From Flavobacterium circumlabens (GTDB taxonomy: Bacteria; Bacteroidota; Bacteroidia; Flavobacteriales; Flavobacteriaceae): 64,000 nucleotides of DNA. The stretch spans positions 124,001 to 188,000 of the forward strand of contig NZ_SLWA01000008.1 in assembly GCF_004345565.1 (NCBI RefSeq), read 5' to 3'. Within the stretch, counting starts at the first letter, position 1. Every line of letters begins with the position of its first letter. The position numbers and the translations under genes were made by a program. Positions 25,978 through 35,308 of this stretch are shown here, one piece after another. The notes under the pieces were generated by a model that saw nothing but the letters and a program-made list of their open reading frames with translations, had not been told where the DNA came from and searched no databases.

Positions 25978-27297
25978 TTAATGTATAATTGAGTTTAAAA
26001 TAAAAACGAAAATGATTCCTAAAACCGATACTAAAGATTCCATGACGGTCCATGATTTAAAAGTATCTTTCAGGCTGATATTAAAATATTCTTTAAACAT
26101 CCAGAAACTCGGATCGTTTACGTGGGAGCACATCAGACTTCCGGCTCCTACAGCTAAAACTAACAGATTGGGGTCGAGTCCGTTAGTTTGTAGTAAAGGT
26201 AGTAAAACGCTGGCAGTCATTAATCCGGCAGCGGTTGCAGAGCCCACACAAACCCGAATTATCGCGGCCATTATCCAGGCCAGCAAATAAGGGTGAATGT
26301 TCGTCTGTGTTAAAGTCGCTACGATAGTTTCGTTTACACCGCTTACAATCATCACTTCTTTCAGGCTTCCCGCTCCGCCGACAATCAAAACAATCAGTGC
26401 CACGTCTTTAATCGCGATCGCATAATCATCCATAACAGAAGTCAGGCTTCGGTTCATTCGTATGCCTAAAGTGTAGGTACAAATAAGCAACGAAATGAGC
26501 ATAATCATACTGGGTTCACCAACTGTTTTACAGAGCTTTAGTAACGTTTCATTTGTTGAAATCAGGGGCAATAAGGATGTTAGGGTTAAACCAAAAACAG
26601 GAAATAAGGCAGAGAATAAGCTAATCGAAAAACTTGGAAGTGTGCCCGGATTAGCGATTTCTTCTACATTTAAAATTTCATGATTCGATTCGGTTTTGAT
26701 ATTTTTAAGCAAATTCGAAAATAATAAACCCGCGATAAAAATAGTCGGTATGGCGATGATAATTCCATAAACCAGCACCAGTCCGATATCGGCATTTAAA
26801 ATACTGCTCAATGCCATTGGAGACGGATGCGGGGGCAAAAAACCGTGTGCCACTGAAAGCGACGCCAGCATAGGAATTCCCAAATATACCTTTGACAGTT
26901 TAAATTGATGGGCTACTGAAAAGATCAGCGGTACTAACAAAACAAATCCAACACTGTAAAACAGTGGTATCCCAACAATAAACCCGGTAATCATAAGGCC
27001 TAAGCGAACGTATTTTTTGCCCGTCCATCCCATCACTGTTTTCGCAATAACATTTGCTGCTCCGGACGAAACGGTAAGTTTACCAATGCAGGTTCCAAAA
27101 ACAATAATCAGTGTAATAGAACCCAGCATTTCGCCCAGCCCTTTTTGCACGGTTTGTGACAAAGTGTTTATCGGCAGGCCTAAAAAAAGACCTGCTAATA
27201 AAGCTGTTATGATGAATGCAATAAAAGGATTGATTTTAAACCAGGCTATTTGCAGGATTAAAAAAGCAATGCATGCAGTAAGAATTAAAATGCTCAT
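25978..27297 (-). CDS. GntP-family permease (gluconate:H+ symporter type)
   Basis: 439 residues with about 12 hydrophobic segments in the inner membrane. Family motifs include FIVGIPLFYSVGFVLLVPL, HGFLPPHPSPMA and the C-terminal GAGSLMCSHVNDPSFWMFKEY. GntP/DsdX members import gluconate, other sugar acids or D-serine. In this locus an amino-sugar acid (N-acetyl-D-glucosaminate or D-glucosaminate) is the best-fitting cargo; that is an inference from the enzymes. Placed between SusD and RidA with gaps of 14 and 4 bp. Confidence 0.9.
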   Translation of the reverse strand: MSILILTACIAFLILQIAWFKINPFIAFIITALLAGLFLGLPINTLSQTVQKGLGEMLGSITLIIVFGTCIGKLTVSSGAANVIAKTVMGWTGKKYVRLGLMITGFIVGIPLFYSVGFVLLVPLIFSVAHQFKLSKVYLGIPMLASLSVAHGFLPPHPSPMALSSILNADIGLVLVYGIIIAIPTIFIAGLLFSNLLKNIKTESNHEILNVEEIANPGTLPSFSISLFSALFPVFGLTLTSLLPLISTNETLLKLCKTVGEPSMIMLISLLICTYTLGIRMNRSLTSVMDDYAIAIKDVALIVLIVGGAGSLKEVMIVSGVNETIVATLTQTNIHPYLLAWIMAAIIRVCVGSATAAGLMTASVLLPLLQTNGLDPNLLVLAVGAGSLMCSHVNDPSFWMFKEYFNISLKDTFKSWTVMESLVSVLGIIFVFILNSIIH

Positions 27298-27311
27298 TTA
27301 TCTCTTGTGTT

Positions 27312-28841
27312 TTATTTATCCCACCAGATTTTTGTGGTGAAAGTATCCTGGCCTTGGCGTTTGATCGCTTCAGCTAAGTTAGCGGAATTCACTGAATATT
27401 CGCTTGTCGGATATTTGAAACGTCTTGGAATTGTGCCGTTTGTAACATTCCCAGGGAAGTTTACAGGAATCAAAACCGGATAACCTGTTCTTCTCCAGTT
27501 GGCATACACTTCCTGCTCGTCTACAAATAAAGCAATCCAAATCTGCGTGTGTATCTGATTCATTTTTTGGTCTAATGATCCGGCAGCATTAAAAGGATTT
27601 GCCGTTAAATAAGGCGTAGCATCGGCAATGGTGTAACCTGCTCCGTAAATTCCCATATTCAGGAAGGATGCTTTTACGCCTTTCTCATATAAATCTTTAT
27701 CGGTTTCCGTTGTATACCATCTTCTTGCTGCAGCTTCCGCCAGGTACAGATTGGTTTCTGCGTTGCTAATCAGTACCAGTGGCGCATCGTATTTAAAAAC
27801 GGTACTTTGGTTGGGTTCCGAATACTTAGCCTGCTCCGTTGGAGTAGGTGCTGTTTTAAGTCCGTTCGGGAAACCTTTTTGTACCGCCAGTGTTGTGTTT
27901 TGGGCTGTTCCCTGCCAAACTCCGGCATAAACACTAATTCTTGGATCTGCGGTGGCTTGCAATAAATCAATGAACGTTTTAGCCAGTTTTCCGCCTTCCA
28001 CATTTTTCTGACCAAATGATCCCTGGGTAAAGTCTTGTCTTCTGGAATCAAGTCCAACCGGATTTCTGTTGAAATCATTCGGACCGTCTGTGTATTTCAT
28101 GATCGCATTATCGGTGCCGTTTAGGATTACTCCACCGGCAATCGCTTTGGTTACCCATGTTTTGGAAAGATTAGCGTCTACTTTTGATAATCTTAATCCA
28201 AGACGAAGCATTAACGAATACGAGAATTTTTTCCATTTTGTGATATCGCCGTCATAAATGAAATCGGCTTTGCCAAAACTTGGTTTAGAAGCATCAAGTG
28301 CAGTTGCAGCTTCATCCAGTTCTTTTAACAGGTCTTTATAAATCGCTTCCTGAGAATCATATTTCGGAAGAAAAACCTGCGTACTATTTGCTTTCGCAGC
28401 TTCAAAATAAGGAATGTCTCCGTACAAATCAGTAATTCGGTGGTACAAGTACGCTTTCCAGATTCGGGCAATATTAAATTTGTTGCTTTCATTAGGACTA
28501 TTTTTCAGGGTCTCAATTACAATTTCAACTTCATTTACACCGGTTGGATAGGCCTGGTTAAAATAAGCGGAATAATACACTTCATTGCTCAGGTATTTAT
28601 CACCGGCACCCGAAGCTTCTTTGTAGGTTGCATAATGTTGCAGCATTCCGCCGCATTCCAGAATATTGGTGGCAAAATAATTATTGTTTAAACCGTCTAA
28701 TTGCGATTTGCTGAAAATAAAATTCGGAGTGGGTTTCTCAACAACATTCGGATTCGTATTTATTTCTTCGAAATCCTTGGTACAGGCGGTCATACTTGCT
28801 AAAAGTATTCCTGTGATATATAATATGGTTCTCTTTTTCAT
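27312..28841 (-). CDS. SusD/RagB-family outer-membrane lipoprotein
   Basis: 509 residues with a lipobox Cys near residue 20 (LLASMTACTKDFEEIN). Of the SusD-like_2 type: EINTNPNVVEKPTPNF, YLYHRITDLYGDIPYFEA, KWKKFSYSLMLRLGLRLS and the C-terminal EVYANWRRTGYPVLIP are characteristic. It is the surface lid that captures glycan for the SusC channel. The 10-bp gap to the SusC gene gives the classical susCD pair, here with the lid specific for an unknown, probably GlcNAc-derived, ligand. Confidence 0.93.
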   Translation of the reverse strand: MKKRTILYITGILLASMTACTKDFEEINTNPNVVEKPTPNFIFSKSQLDGLNNNYFATNILECGGMLQHYATYKEASGAGDKYLSNEVYYSAYFNQAYPTGVNEVEIVIETLKNSPNESNKFNIARIWKAYLYHRITDLYGDIPYFEAAKANSTQVFLPKYDSQEAIYKDLLKELDEAATALDASKPSFGKADFIYDGDITKWKKFSYSLMLRLGLRLSKVDANLSKTWVTKAIAGGVILNGTDNAIMKYTDGPNDFNRNPVGLDSRRQDFTQGSFGQKNVEGGKLAKTFIDLLQATADPRISVYAGVWQGTAQNTTLAVQKGFPNGLKTAPTPTEQAKYSEPNQSTVFKYDAPLVLISNAETNLYLAEAAARRWYTTETDKDLYEKGVKASFLNMGIYGAGYTIADATPYLTANPFNAAGSLDQKMNQIHTQIWIALFVDEQEVYANWRRTGYPVLIPVNFPGNVTNGTIPRRFKYPTSEYSVNSANLAEAIKRQGQDTFTTKIWWDK

Positions 28842-28851
28842 GTCTTTTAAT

Positions 28852-31800
28852 TTAAAATTTAACGTTTAAACTTAAACCAAAACTTCTTGTTTTTGGCACT
28901 CCGAATTGTTCTACACCCTGAGCATTTCCGGCACTAAATACAGATTCCGGATCTACGTTTGGTGTTTTCTTGTAAAGAATGAATAAGTTTCTTGCCACAA
29001 ATGAAACAGAAGCTCCCTGAAGTTTAGATAATCCTCTTATTTTTTCGATTGGCAGCTGATAACCAAAAATTACCTGTCTTAGTTTTACAAAACTCGCATC
29101 ATAAACAAACGTTGACGATATGTTTCTTAATCCGTCATAGTAGGTTCTCAGGTTTTCCGGGGCAATAACCATGTTAACCGGATTTCCGTTGGTATCTACA
29201 CCTGAAATCGGTAATCCGTTTTCACGACCTTCCAGGGTAAGTTTTGTTAATCCCATACGCGTTCCGTACAAATCGGTTCCGGAATATAAGCTTCCGCCAA
29301 ATTTTCCGTCAATTAAAAAGCTGAAGGATAAAGCTTTGTATTTAAATTCATTGCTAATACCCGCTGACCATGGGTGAACTCCCTGACCCAATTCCTCAAG
29401 AGGACCTTGTGCGATAGTGGCCGATCCGCCGCTTACGTTGTAAACCGTATTGCCATTGGCATCTTTACGGGGTTTGTATCCTTTTATAATGCTGTACGGA
29501 CGACCAACATCACTGGTAATCGTAACGTAACCATTTACAGAAGTTGCCATTGTAATCGAGTTTAGCTGATCGGTAAGGGCTTCAACTGTATTTTCATTGT
29601 AGGATCCGTTGAAGCTGGCTTCCCAGGAGAAATTTTCATTGTTGATTATTTTTCCGCTAAGCAAAAGCTCAATTCCTTTATTTCTCATCTTTCCAAGATT
29701 CAGTAAAGCCGTGTTTGCTCCTGAAGCGTTAGAGATTGTAGTTTCAACAATATCATTGGTGGTAGCGCGGTTGTACCAGGCCACATCAAGATTCAGGCGA
29801 TTGTTGAAAAAGCCTAAATCGGTACCAATTTCAAATGTAGTGGAAGTTAACGGACTTAAAGTCGCATTTGGTACTCTTGAACTTGTGGGTCCCTGTAATT
29901 GTTGTCCGTTATGTCCGCCCTGAATCATGGAATAAGACGGGTTCAGGGCATACGGATCCGGAGTGGCTCCACCTACCTGAGCCCATGAAGTTCTTAGTTT
30001 GGTGAAAGAAACCCATTCCGGCATTTTTATGATATCCGAAAGGATGATACTGGTTCCGATCGAAGGATAAAATACGGTGTTGTTTTCTTTAGATAAGGTA
30101 GAAAACCAATCCTGACGTCCCGTTAAGTTTAAGAAAATAATGTTTTTGTAATCTAAATCTACTGCACCGTAAACGGAGTTTGTTTTGGTTTTTCCGTAGG
30201 GATACGTATACGTCAGGGTAGATAAATTGCTTAAGGCATAGAAATCATCTAACACAAAATTCGATCCTTCCACTTTGGTTTCGTCTCTTAAAGTCGTGCG
30301 GGAATTGACTCCAACCAGAGCATTTAAAGAGAAATCCTGGAAAATGTTTTTCTTGGTATAATTCAGAATTGCTTCCGAATTCAGGTTTTGTAATTTTACT
30401 TTAGAACCTTGTGCGTATCCAACCGGATTGTTTAAAGTTGTTTTTGGAATATATCCGAAGAAATCATAATTCGTATAATCTTGTCCGATTCGTCCCTGAA
30501 GGAACAAGTCCGGTGTGAAGTTCAATTTTACGTTCAACATTCCGATGAAACGGTTTTTGGTATCGCTGTTTTTAATTTTATTGATCACATAATAAGGATT
30601 TGTAGCCACTGCAACAGGATTCCATGCTTGTTCAATGCCGTTGGCATCATAACCCGGAGCAAGATTTCTAATATCGACCGTATTACCAATCATATAAGTT
30701 CCCCAGTTTGGATTGGCTTCTGCATCAGAAACGGTTACCCTGTTGTTTGCTTTGTCAATGTTGTACTGCGCGACTACATCAAATTTTAACCAGTTGGTTA
30801 AGTTGACGTTTGTTGCAATGTTTACACTTTTACGATTAAAATCTGAATTCGGTACAACACCTTCGTTATCCATGTTCATGAAAGAAAGACGCCCTGTTGC
30901 TTTTTCTGTTCCTCCGGATAAAGCGATAGAGTTAATGTAAGTGGTTCCGGTCTGATAAAAGTTTTTAATGTTGTTTTTTTGAGGAGAGTACGGTCTTGCC
31001 ACTCCGTCAAACTGAATCACATCTGTACCATCCATTTTGGCTCCCCAGGACCAACGTCCGGCGGCTATAGCTTCGGCTTGTGTGGTTGGTTTTTTGCCTA
31101 GTGAGCCTGAACCGTATTCGTACTGCCAGTCCGGTGTAATAGACGGAGTTTCGAAAGTAAAGGAGGAGTTGTAATCTACCCCAATACCTTTTTGGGCGGC
31201 ACCTCTTTTGGTCTGAATCAGAATAACTCCATTGGCAGCACTTGCACCGTAAAGCGCGGCTGCTGTTCCTCCTTTAAGAACGGTAATGGTTTTAATATCA
31301 TCAGGGTTGATGACAGAAGTTCCGTCACCTCGGTCTACATTGATTCTGGTGGATCCCGCTCCGTTACCAATTCCCGGTAAATTAAGCTGGGTATTGTCTA
31401 TTGGTAAATCATTTACCACATACATCGGCTGGTTGTTTCCATTAAGGGAGCCATTACCACGAATCACGACGCGGGTTGATCCGTTTGGACCCGTTGAGGT
31501 ACTGCTTACATTTACACCGGCAATTTTACCTACCAGCGCATTGGCGATATTGGTTTCTTTCGCCTTTGTAAATTCTGTTCCTTTAAGTTCCGTTACTGCG
31601 TATGCAATTGATTTACTGCTTTTTTTAACACCAAGTGCCGTTACTACAACCTGATCCAGAACATTTTCTGCCGGTTTTAGTCTAATCGTTAAACTTGTAG
31701 TTTTAATTAAAGCAAATGATAAAGTTTCGTAGCCCATATAGGTTACAATAATGTGGACTTCGTTTTCAGGAACATTTAATTTAAATTTTCCGTTTTCGTC

Positions 31801-32007
31801 AGAAATTGTTACTAATTTATTATTGCTTTCCGCATAAATAGTAGCTCCGGCAATTGGCATTCCGTCATCCTGGCCTAATACCTGACCTGAAATTTCGACC
31901 TGATTGCTTGTTTGTTCAAAAAGAGGCTTTTTAATTGCAGTCTCTTTTGCGCTTGCGGAAAGGATTATCCCTCCCATAAGCACGAATGAAATTAGCTTTG
32001 TTTTCAT
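28852..32007 (-). CDS. SusC/RagA-family TonB-dependent outer-membrane transporter
   Basis: 1051 residues: signal peptide (1-20), carboxypeptidase-D-like regulatory domain (about 38-115, VEISGQVLGQDDGMPIAGAT), TonB-box region (DQVVVTALGVKKSSKS), plug with the SusC signature ITVLKGGTAAALYGASAANG, and a large beta-barrel ending in the aromatic RSFGLSLNVKF. Imports oligosaccharide with TonB energy. It leads the long minus-strand operon SusC-SusD-GntP-RidA-kinase-aldolase-PLP enzyme-M19. Confidence 0.95.
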   Translation of the reverse strand: MKTKLISFVLMGGIILSASAKETAIKKPLFEQTSNQVEISGQVLGQDDGMPIAGATIYAESNNKLVTISDENGKFKLNVPENEVHIIVTYMGYETLSFALIKTTSLTIRLKPAENVLDQVVVTALGVKKSSKSIAYAVTELKGTEFTKAKETNIANALVGKIAGVNVSSTSTGPNGSTRVVIRGNGSLNGNNQPMYVVNDLPIDNTQLNLPGIGNGAGSTRINVDRGDGTSVINPDDIKTITVLKGGTAAALYGASAANGVILIQTKRGAAQKGIGVDYNSSFTFETPSITPDWQYEYGSGSLGKKPTTQAEAIAAGRWSWGAKMDGTDVIQFDGVARPYSPQKNNIKNFYQTGTTYINSIALSGGTEKATGRLSFMNMDNEGVVPNSDFNRKSVNIATNVNLTNWLKFDVVAQYNIDKANNRVTVSDAEANPNWGTYMIGNTVDIRNLAPGYDANGIEQAWNPVAVATNPYYVINKIKNSDTKNRFIGMLNVKLNFTPDLFLQGRIGQDYTNYDFFGYIPKTTLNNPVGYAQGSKVKLQNLNSEAILNYTKKNIFQDFSLNALVGVNSRTTLRDETKVEGSNFVLDDFYALSNLSTLTYTYPYGKTKTNSVYGAVDLDYKNIIFLNLTGRQDWFSTLSKENNTVFYPSIGTSIILSDIIKMPEWVSFTKLRTSWAQVGGATPDPYALNPSYSMIQGGHNGQQLQGPTSSRVPNATLSPLTSTTFEIGTDLGFFNNRLNLDVAWYNRATTNDIVETTISNASGANTALLNLGKMRNKGIELLLSGKIINNENFSWEASFNGSYNENTVEALTDQLNSITMATSVNGYVTITSDVGRPYSIIKGYKPRKDANGNTVYNVSGGSATIAQGPLEELGQGVHPWSAGISNEFKYKALSFSFLIDGKFGGSLYSGTDLYGTRMGLTKLTLEGRENGLPISGVDTNGNPVNMVIAPENLRTYYDGLRNISSTFVYDASFVKLRQVIFGYQLPIEKIRGLSKLQGASVSFVARNLFILYKKTPNVDPESVFSAGNAQGVEQFGVPKTRSFGLSLNVKF

Positions 32008-32240
32008 AATTCTTTGGTTTTCATGTTTTTTTGGTTTTTGTTGGCGATCAAATATAAATATTTATTTTTCACGTTTGCATTTTTTTTGCACAAAATGCAT
32101 ATTTTTTGCAATATTTTTTGCTGAAGTATTTTTAAATTCTAAAAGAAGTACTGTTTTTGAAGGTATTTTGAGATTTTTTTGCATAAAGTGTTTTAGTATT
32201 GCAAAAATAAATTTTGGCTGAAAATTCGTATTTTTGAAGT
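32008..32240. promoter_or_regulatory. SusC upstream region with repeated TTTGCA motifs
   Basis: TTTGCATTTTTTTTGCA at 32074-32090 is identical to the motif in the GH20/DeoR divergent region (20294-20310). Further TTTGCA copies lie at 32105-32110 and 32178-32183, and a TGCAAA at 32200-32205. This clustering upstream of the lead gene suggests operator sites for the locus regulator. For the plus-strand gene at 32241 a TATTTTTG box (32229-32236) lies only four bases before the start codon, so its mRNA would be nearly leaderless if the box is used. Confidence 0.5.
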
Positions 32241-33011
32241 ATGAAAATTGCACTTATTCAATCCGATCTTTATTGGGAAGACGCTTCTAAGAATAGAAAT
32301 AACTTCGAATCGAAAATAAATCAACTCGATTCAGAAGTGAATTTAGTGGTGCTTCCTGAAATGTTTTCCACTGGTTTTACCATGAATGCCAGCGAAGTAG
32401 CCGAAACCATGCAGGGAGAAACGGTGCTTTGGATGCAGTCTTTGGCAAGGCAGAAAAAAATGGCCATTGCGGGCAGTGTCATTATTTCAGAAGAGGAGAA
32501 GTATTACAACCGCATGCTGTTTGTTTTTCCGAATGGACAAATACAACAGTATAATAAACGCCATTTGTTTTCACTGGCCGGAGAAGATAAGTACTACGAG
32601 GCCGGAACTCAGAAAGTAATCGTGGAGTATTTAGACTGGAAAATCTGTCTTCAGATTTGTTATGATTTAAGATTTCCTGTTTTTGCAAGAAATGTAGAAA
32701 ATTATGACTTGCTTTTATACGTAGCCAATTGGCCGAAAGTTCGCACGAATGCCTGGGATGCTTTGCTGAAAGCGCGTGCCATTGAAAACCTGAGTTATGT
32801 AGTCGCCGTAAACAGGGTCGGACTGGATGCGAATGCGTATGAGCATATTGGTCATTCGCAGGTTGTTGATTTTCTTGGAAATCCAGTTTTGGATCCCCAG
32901 GAAAACGAAGGTGTTTTTATAGTTGAAATCGATAAAAAACCAATGCTGGAAACGCGTAAAAAGCTGGATTTTTTAAGTGACAGGGATCAGTTTGAAATTA
33001 AAATACTATAA
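32241..33011 (+). CDS. Nitrilase-family omega-amidase
   Basis: 256 residues, cytoplasmic. The catalytic triad of the carbon-nitrogen hydrolase family is complete: Glu in VVLPEMFSTGF, Lys in YNKRHLFSLAGE and Cys in CLQICYDLRFP. The length and the RHLF...GEDKYYEAG segment match YafV/omega-amidase, which repairs alpha-ketoglutaramate and related omega-amides. Its end overlaps the convergent Coa1-like gene by 6 bp. Confidence 0.9.
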   Translation: MKIALIQSDLYWEDASKNRNNFESKINQLDSEVNLVVLPEMFSTGFTMNASEVAETMQGETVLWMQSLARQKKMAIAGSVIISEEEKYYNRMLFVFPNGQIQQYNKRHLFSLAGEDKYYEAGTQKVIVEYLDWKICLQICYDLRFPVFARNVENYDLLLYVANWPKVRTNAWDALLKARAIENLSYVVAVNRVGLDANAYEHIGHSQVVDFLGNPVLDPQENEGVFIVEIDKKPMLETRKKLDFLSDRDQFEIKIL

Positions 33012-33440
33012 ATTAGATTTTAAAACTGTAATTTCTTCTTTTGAGTTTTTGGTACGAACGGTAATTTTTTTGTACTCCCATTCAGTCCCTTTTTTGATAG
33101 CGGAAATATTTAATTTCCCTCTGCCTTTTGAACCCTCTATTCTAACAGATAAATCAACAGAATTATTATTGTTGGAATAGGAAGCATTTCCTTCTATAAT
33201 GGCTAATTTATCAATTTGCTTGATTTCGCCCATAACTTCAAGGATTCTGGTATTTGAGTTTGCCTGATGTATTGCATTTTTATAAAGTGAGTTTTCTGTA
33301 TAGGCCTGAGCCATATCACTAATCCCTTTTCCGGAATTTACAGATATTGAAACTATAAACAGTACAAAAAGGCATCCCGCTGAAAACCATTTCCAGTTTT
33401 TCTTTATCCAGCTTTCTTTTTGAACTACATCATTATCCAT
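33006..33440 (-). CDS. Coa1-like membrane protein
   Basis: 144 residues with one N-terminal transmembrane span (WFSAGCLFVLFIVSISV) and a C-terminal domain of about 100 residues with a helix-then-sheet pattern (YTENSLYKNAIHQANSN, EVMGEI, GNASYSNNNNSVDLSVRIEGSKGRG), as in the Coa1/Tim21-type cytochrome-oxidase assembly domain. No oxidase gene is adjacent, so the role is by similarity only. It starts 9 bp after the end of the Ig-like lipoprotein gene on the same strand. Confidence 0.7.
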   Translation of the reverse strand: MDNDVVQKESWIKKNWKWFSAGCLFVLFIVSISVNSGKGISDMAQAYTENSLYKNAIHQANSNTRILEVMGEIKQIDKLAIIEGNASYSNNNNSVDLSVRIEGSKGRGKLNISAIKKGTEWEYKKITVRTKNSKEEITVLKSNL

Positions 33441-33449
33441 TTTTACGGT

Positions 33450-35138
33450 TTAAAAAGCTTTCCTTTTCTTGGCGTCCTCTTTTTTCTTTTTGTCTTCCAG
33501 TTTTTTCTCCACTTCAGGGCTGAAAGGAATGCTTAAATCTACTGTTTCATTTCGGTCCCAATTGGCTCGGACATCAAATTCCTGCTGATAATAGTAAACT
33601 TCCTCGGCAAGTCTTTTTTCCAGAAAACTTCCGGGATCGTATATTTTGTTTTTGTTATCATCGTAAATAACGCGAATTGTAAACGCATTAGGCTCTATCA
33701 GATTGAATTCAATTTTGGTCTCGCCTTCAGAATAAGCCTCCGCCAATATGATGTCTCCTTTTTTATTGGTCAATTGTACAATTATAGGAAAACGTTTTAC
33801 ATTTTTCAGATTCAATATTAAATTTCCGTAATCCGCCAGTTCTTTTGTAGTTAGCTTATACGATAACGTATCGTTTGCCTTTTCGTAAAAATCCGTTAAA
33901 GCGCCCGGAAAAAAGGTAAAATGATATTTTTCTAAAGGCTCTTTCTTGAAATCAACATACATTTTTTGGTCAAATTCATCGTACTCTGTTGTGAAATCTA
34001 CGGCTACGGAATCTTTATTGACTAATTTGATTTTAGATTTATCAAATTTCACCAAAGGCGTTTCGGTCTCTAAAGTGAAACGGTCCCTGAAATTGATAAT
34101 TCCGTTTTGTACGGCCTTTATGTTTAAGGTGTCTTTTTTCTGGTCTTTAATTTTAACAGTAAACCTCTTTTTATAACTTTCTCTTTCTACTTCTAAAGAT
34201 AAGGAGTCGGCTTTTAGGGGTTTATACCAAACCTGTAACGAATCTTTTTTTGGAAATTGGGTTACGATAGTCTCGAGAACTTCAGTATTGTTCTTCAGGA
34301 CAATTTTTGGTTTCGAATTCTTAAAGTTTTGTTTGCCTTCATACGGAAGCAACAATCTGTTACCGGAAGCCTGTATGGGTTTGAAGGTTTTTAACGGAAG
34401 GGTTTCCTTAAATAATTCTACCTCAAAAACCGAGTCGTTGGGCACAGTGATGTAACTTTTAAGAAATCCGATTTTATCATCCTTCGGATTAAATTTATTG
34501 TTGCTCCCCTTGTCCTTTAAGGCAAGCAAAAGATATTTTCCGGCTTTTAAATTTTCAAATTTAAAAGTTCTCATACTGTCTAATGTATTCGTAATATATC
34601 TTGGGTTTTCTTTGTAAATAACCGAATCTTTAAATTTGTCATTCACCTCATAAAGCATTACCGAAACAAAATTGTCTACATTTTTTTCGTAAGCATCTTT
34701 GATTTTTCCGTTAAGGCTAAGCGAGTCGATGTAAGATCCTGTCGAGAAAACATATTTGAACTGGTTATAAGCATTTCCTTCATTATTATCTGTGATGCCC
34801 TGGCCAAAGTTCAGACTGTAGGTCGTGTTCGGCTGTAAAGTATCTCTCAGTTTAATTGTGATAAATCTGCTGACATTTGTTGGAGTAATCAGCGGCTCAT
34901 GTTTCATTGGAGGTGAAATAATCAGCTGCTTATTTATGTTTTTAAGCTTTATATATTCATCAAATGTCAAAGTGATTTCATCTCCTTTAAAATCAGTACT
35001 AAGGTTTTTAGGGGAACTGGAGATCAGAACCGGAGCAAGAGTATCTTTTAATCCACCAGTAATACTGCCCCTCTTGGCGCAGCTCATCATTAGTAACAAC
35101 AATAAAAATGAAATATATTTCAGTGTGTTTTTCAACAT
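33450..35138 (-). CDS. Lipoprotein with N-terminal SbsA-type Ig-like domain
   Basis: 562 residues. Lipobox Cys near residue 20 (LLLLLMMSCAKRGSITGG). Residues about 35-135 form a Big_5/SbsA Ig-like domain (APVLISSSPKNLSTDF, ITLTFDEYIKL, TTYSLNFGQGITDNNEG). The remainder is beta-rich and ends in a lysine-rich tail (EKKLEDKKKKEDAKKRKAF). Families of this design in Bacteroidota are outer-membrane lipoproteins of unknown role. Operon with the Coa1-like gene downstream (9-bp gap). Confidence 0.85.
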   Translation of the reverse strand: MLKNTLKYISFLLLLLMMSCAKRGSITGGLKDTLAPVLISSSPKNLSTDFKGDEITLTFDEYIKLKNINKQLIISPPMKHEPLITPTNVSRFITIKLRDTLQPNTTYSLNFGQGITDNNEGNAYNQFKYVFSTGSYIDSLSLNGKIKDAYEKNVDNFVSVMLYEVNDKFKDSVIYKENPRYITNTLDSMRTFKFENLKAGKYLLLALKDKGSNNKFNPKDDKIGFLKSYITVPNDSVFEVELFKETLPLKTFKPIQASGNRLLLPYEGKQNFKNSKPKIVLKNNTEVLETIVTQFPKKDSLQVWYKPLKADSLSLEVERESYKKRFTVKIKDQKKDTLNIKAVQNGIINFRDRFTLETETPLVKFDKSKIKLVNKDSVAVDFTTEYDEFDQKMYVDFKKEPLEKYHFTFFPGALTDFYEKANDTLSYKLTTKELADYGNLILNLKNVKRFPIIVQLTNKKGDIILAEAYSEGETKIEFNLIEPNAFTIRVIYDDNKNKIYDPGSFLEKRLAEEVYYYQQEFDVRANWDRNETVDLSIPFSPEVEKKLEDKKKKEDAKKRKAF

Positions 35139-35308
35139 AACAGGTTTTGAATTTTATTCCACAAAATAACAATTATATTTGCTTTAATAGAAATTTTTTA
35201 TGCCTTTATTAGTATTTACAGTTTTTATCTTTCACGGTTTCTTTGCCTGCAGATCCGAAAATGCGTTATAATTTCTTACTTTTGGTTTTGTTTTTAATTT
35301 AACTGGTT

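Noticed and set aside
28069-31654. Plus-strand ORFs of 60-120 codons across the SusC and SusD genes
   Set aside because: They are antisense shadows of two very well supported genes.
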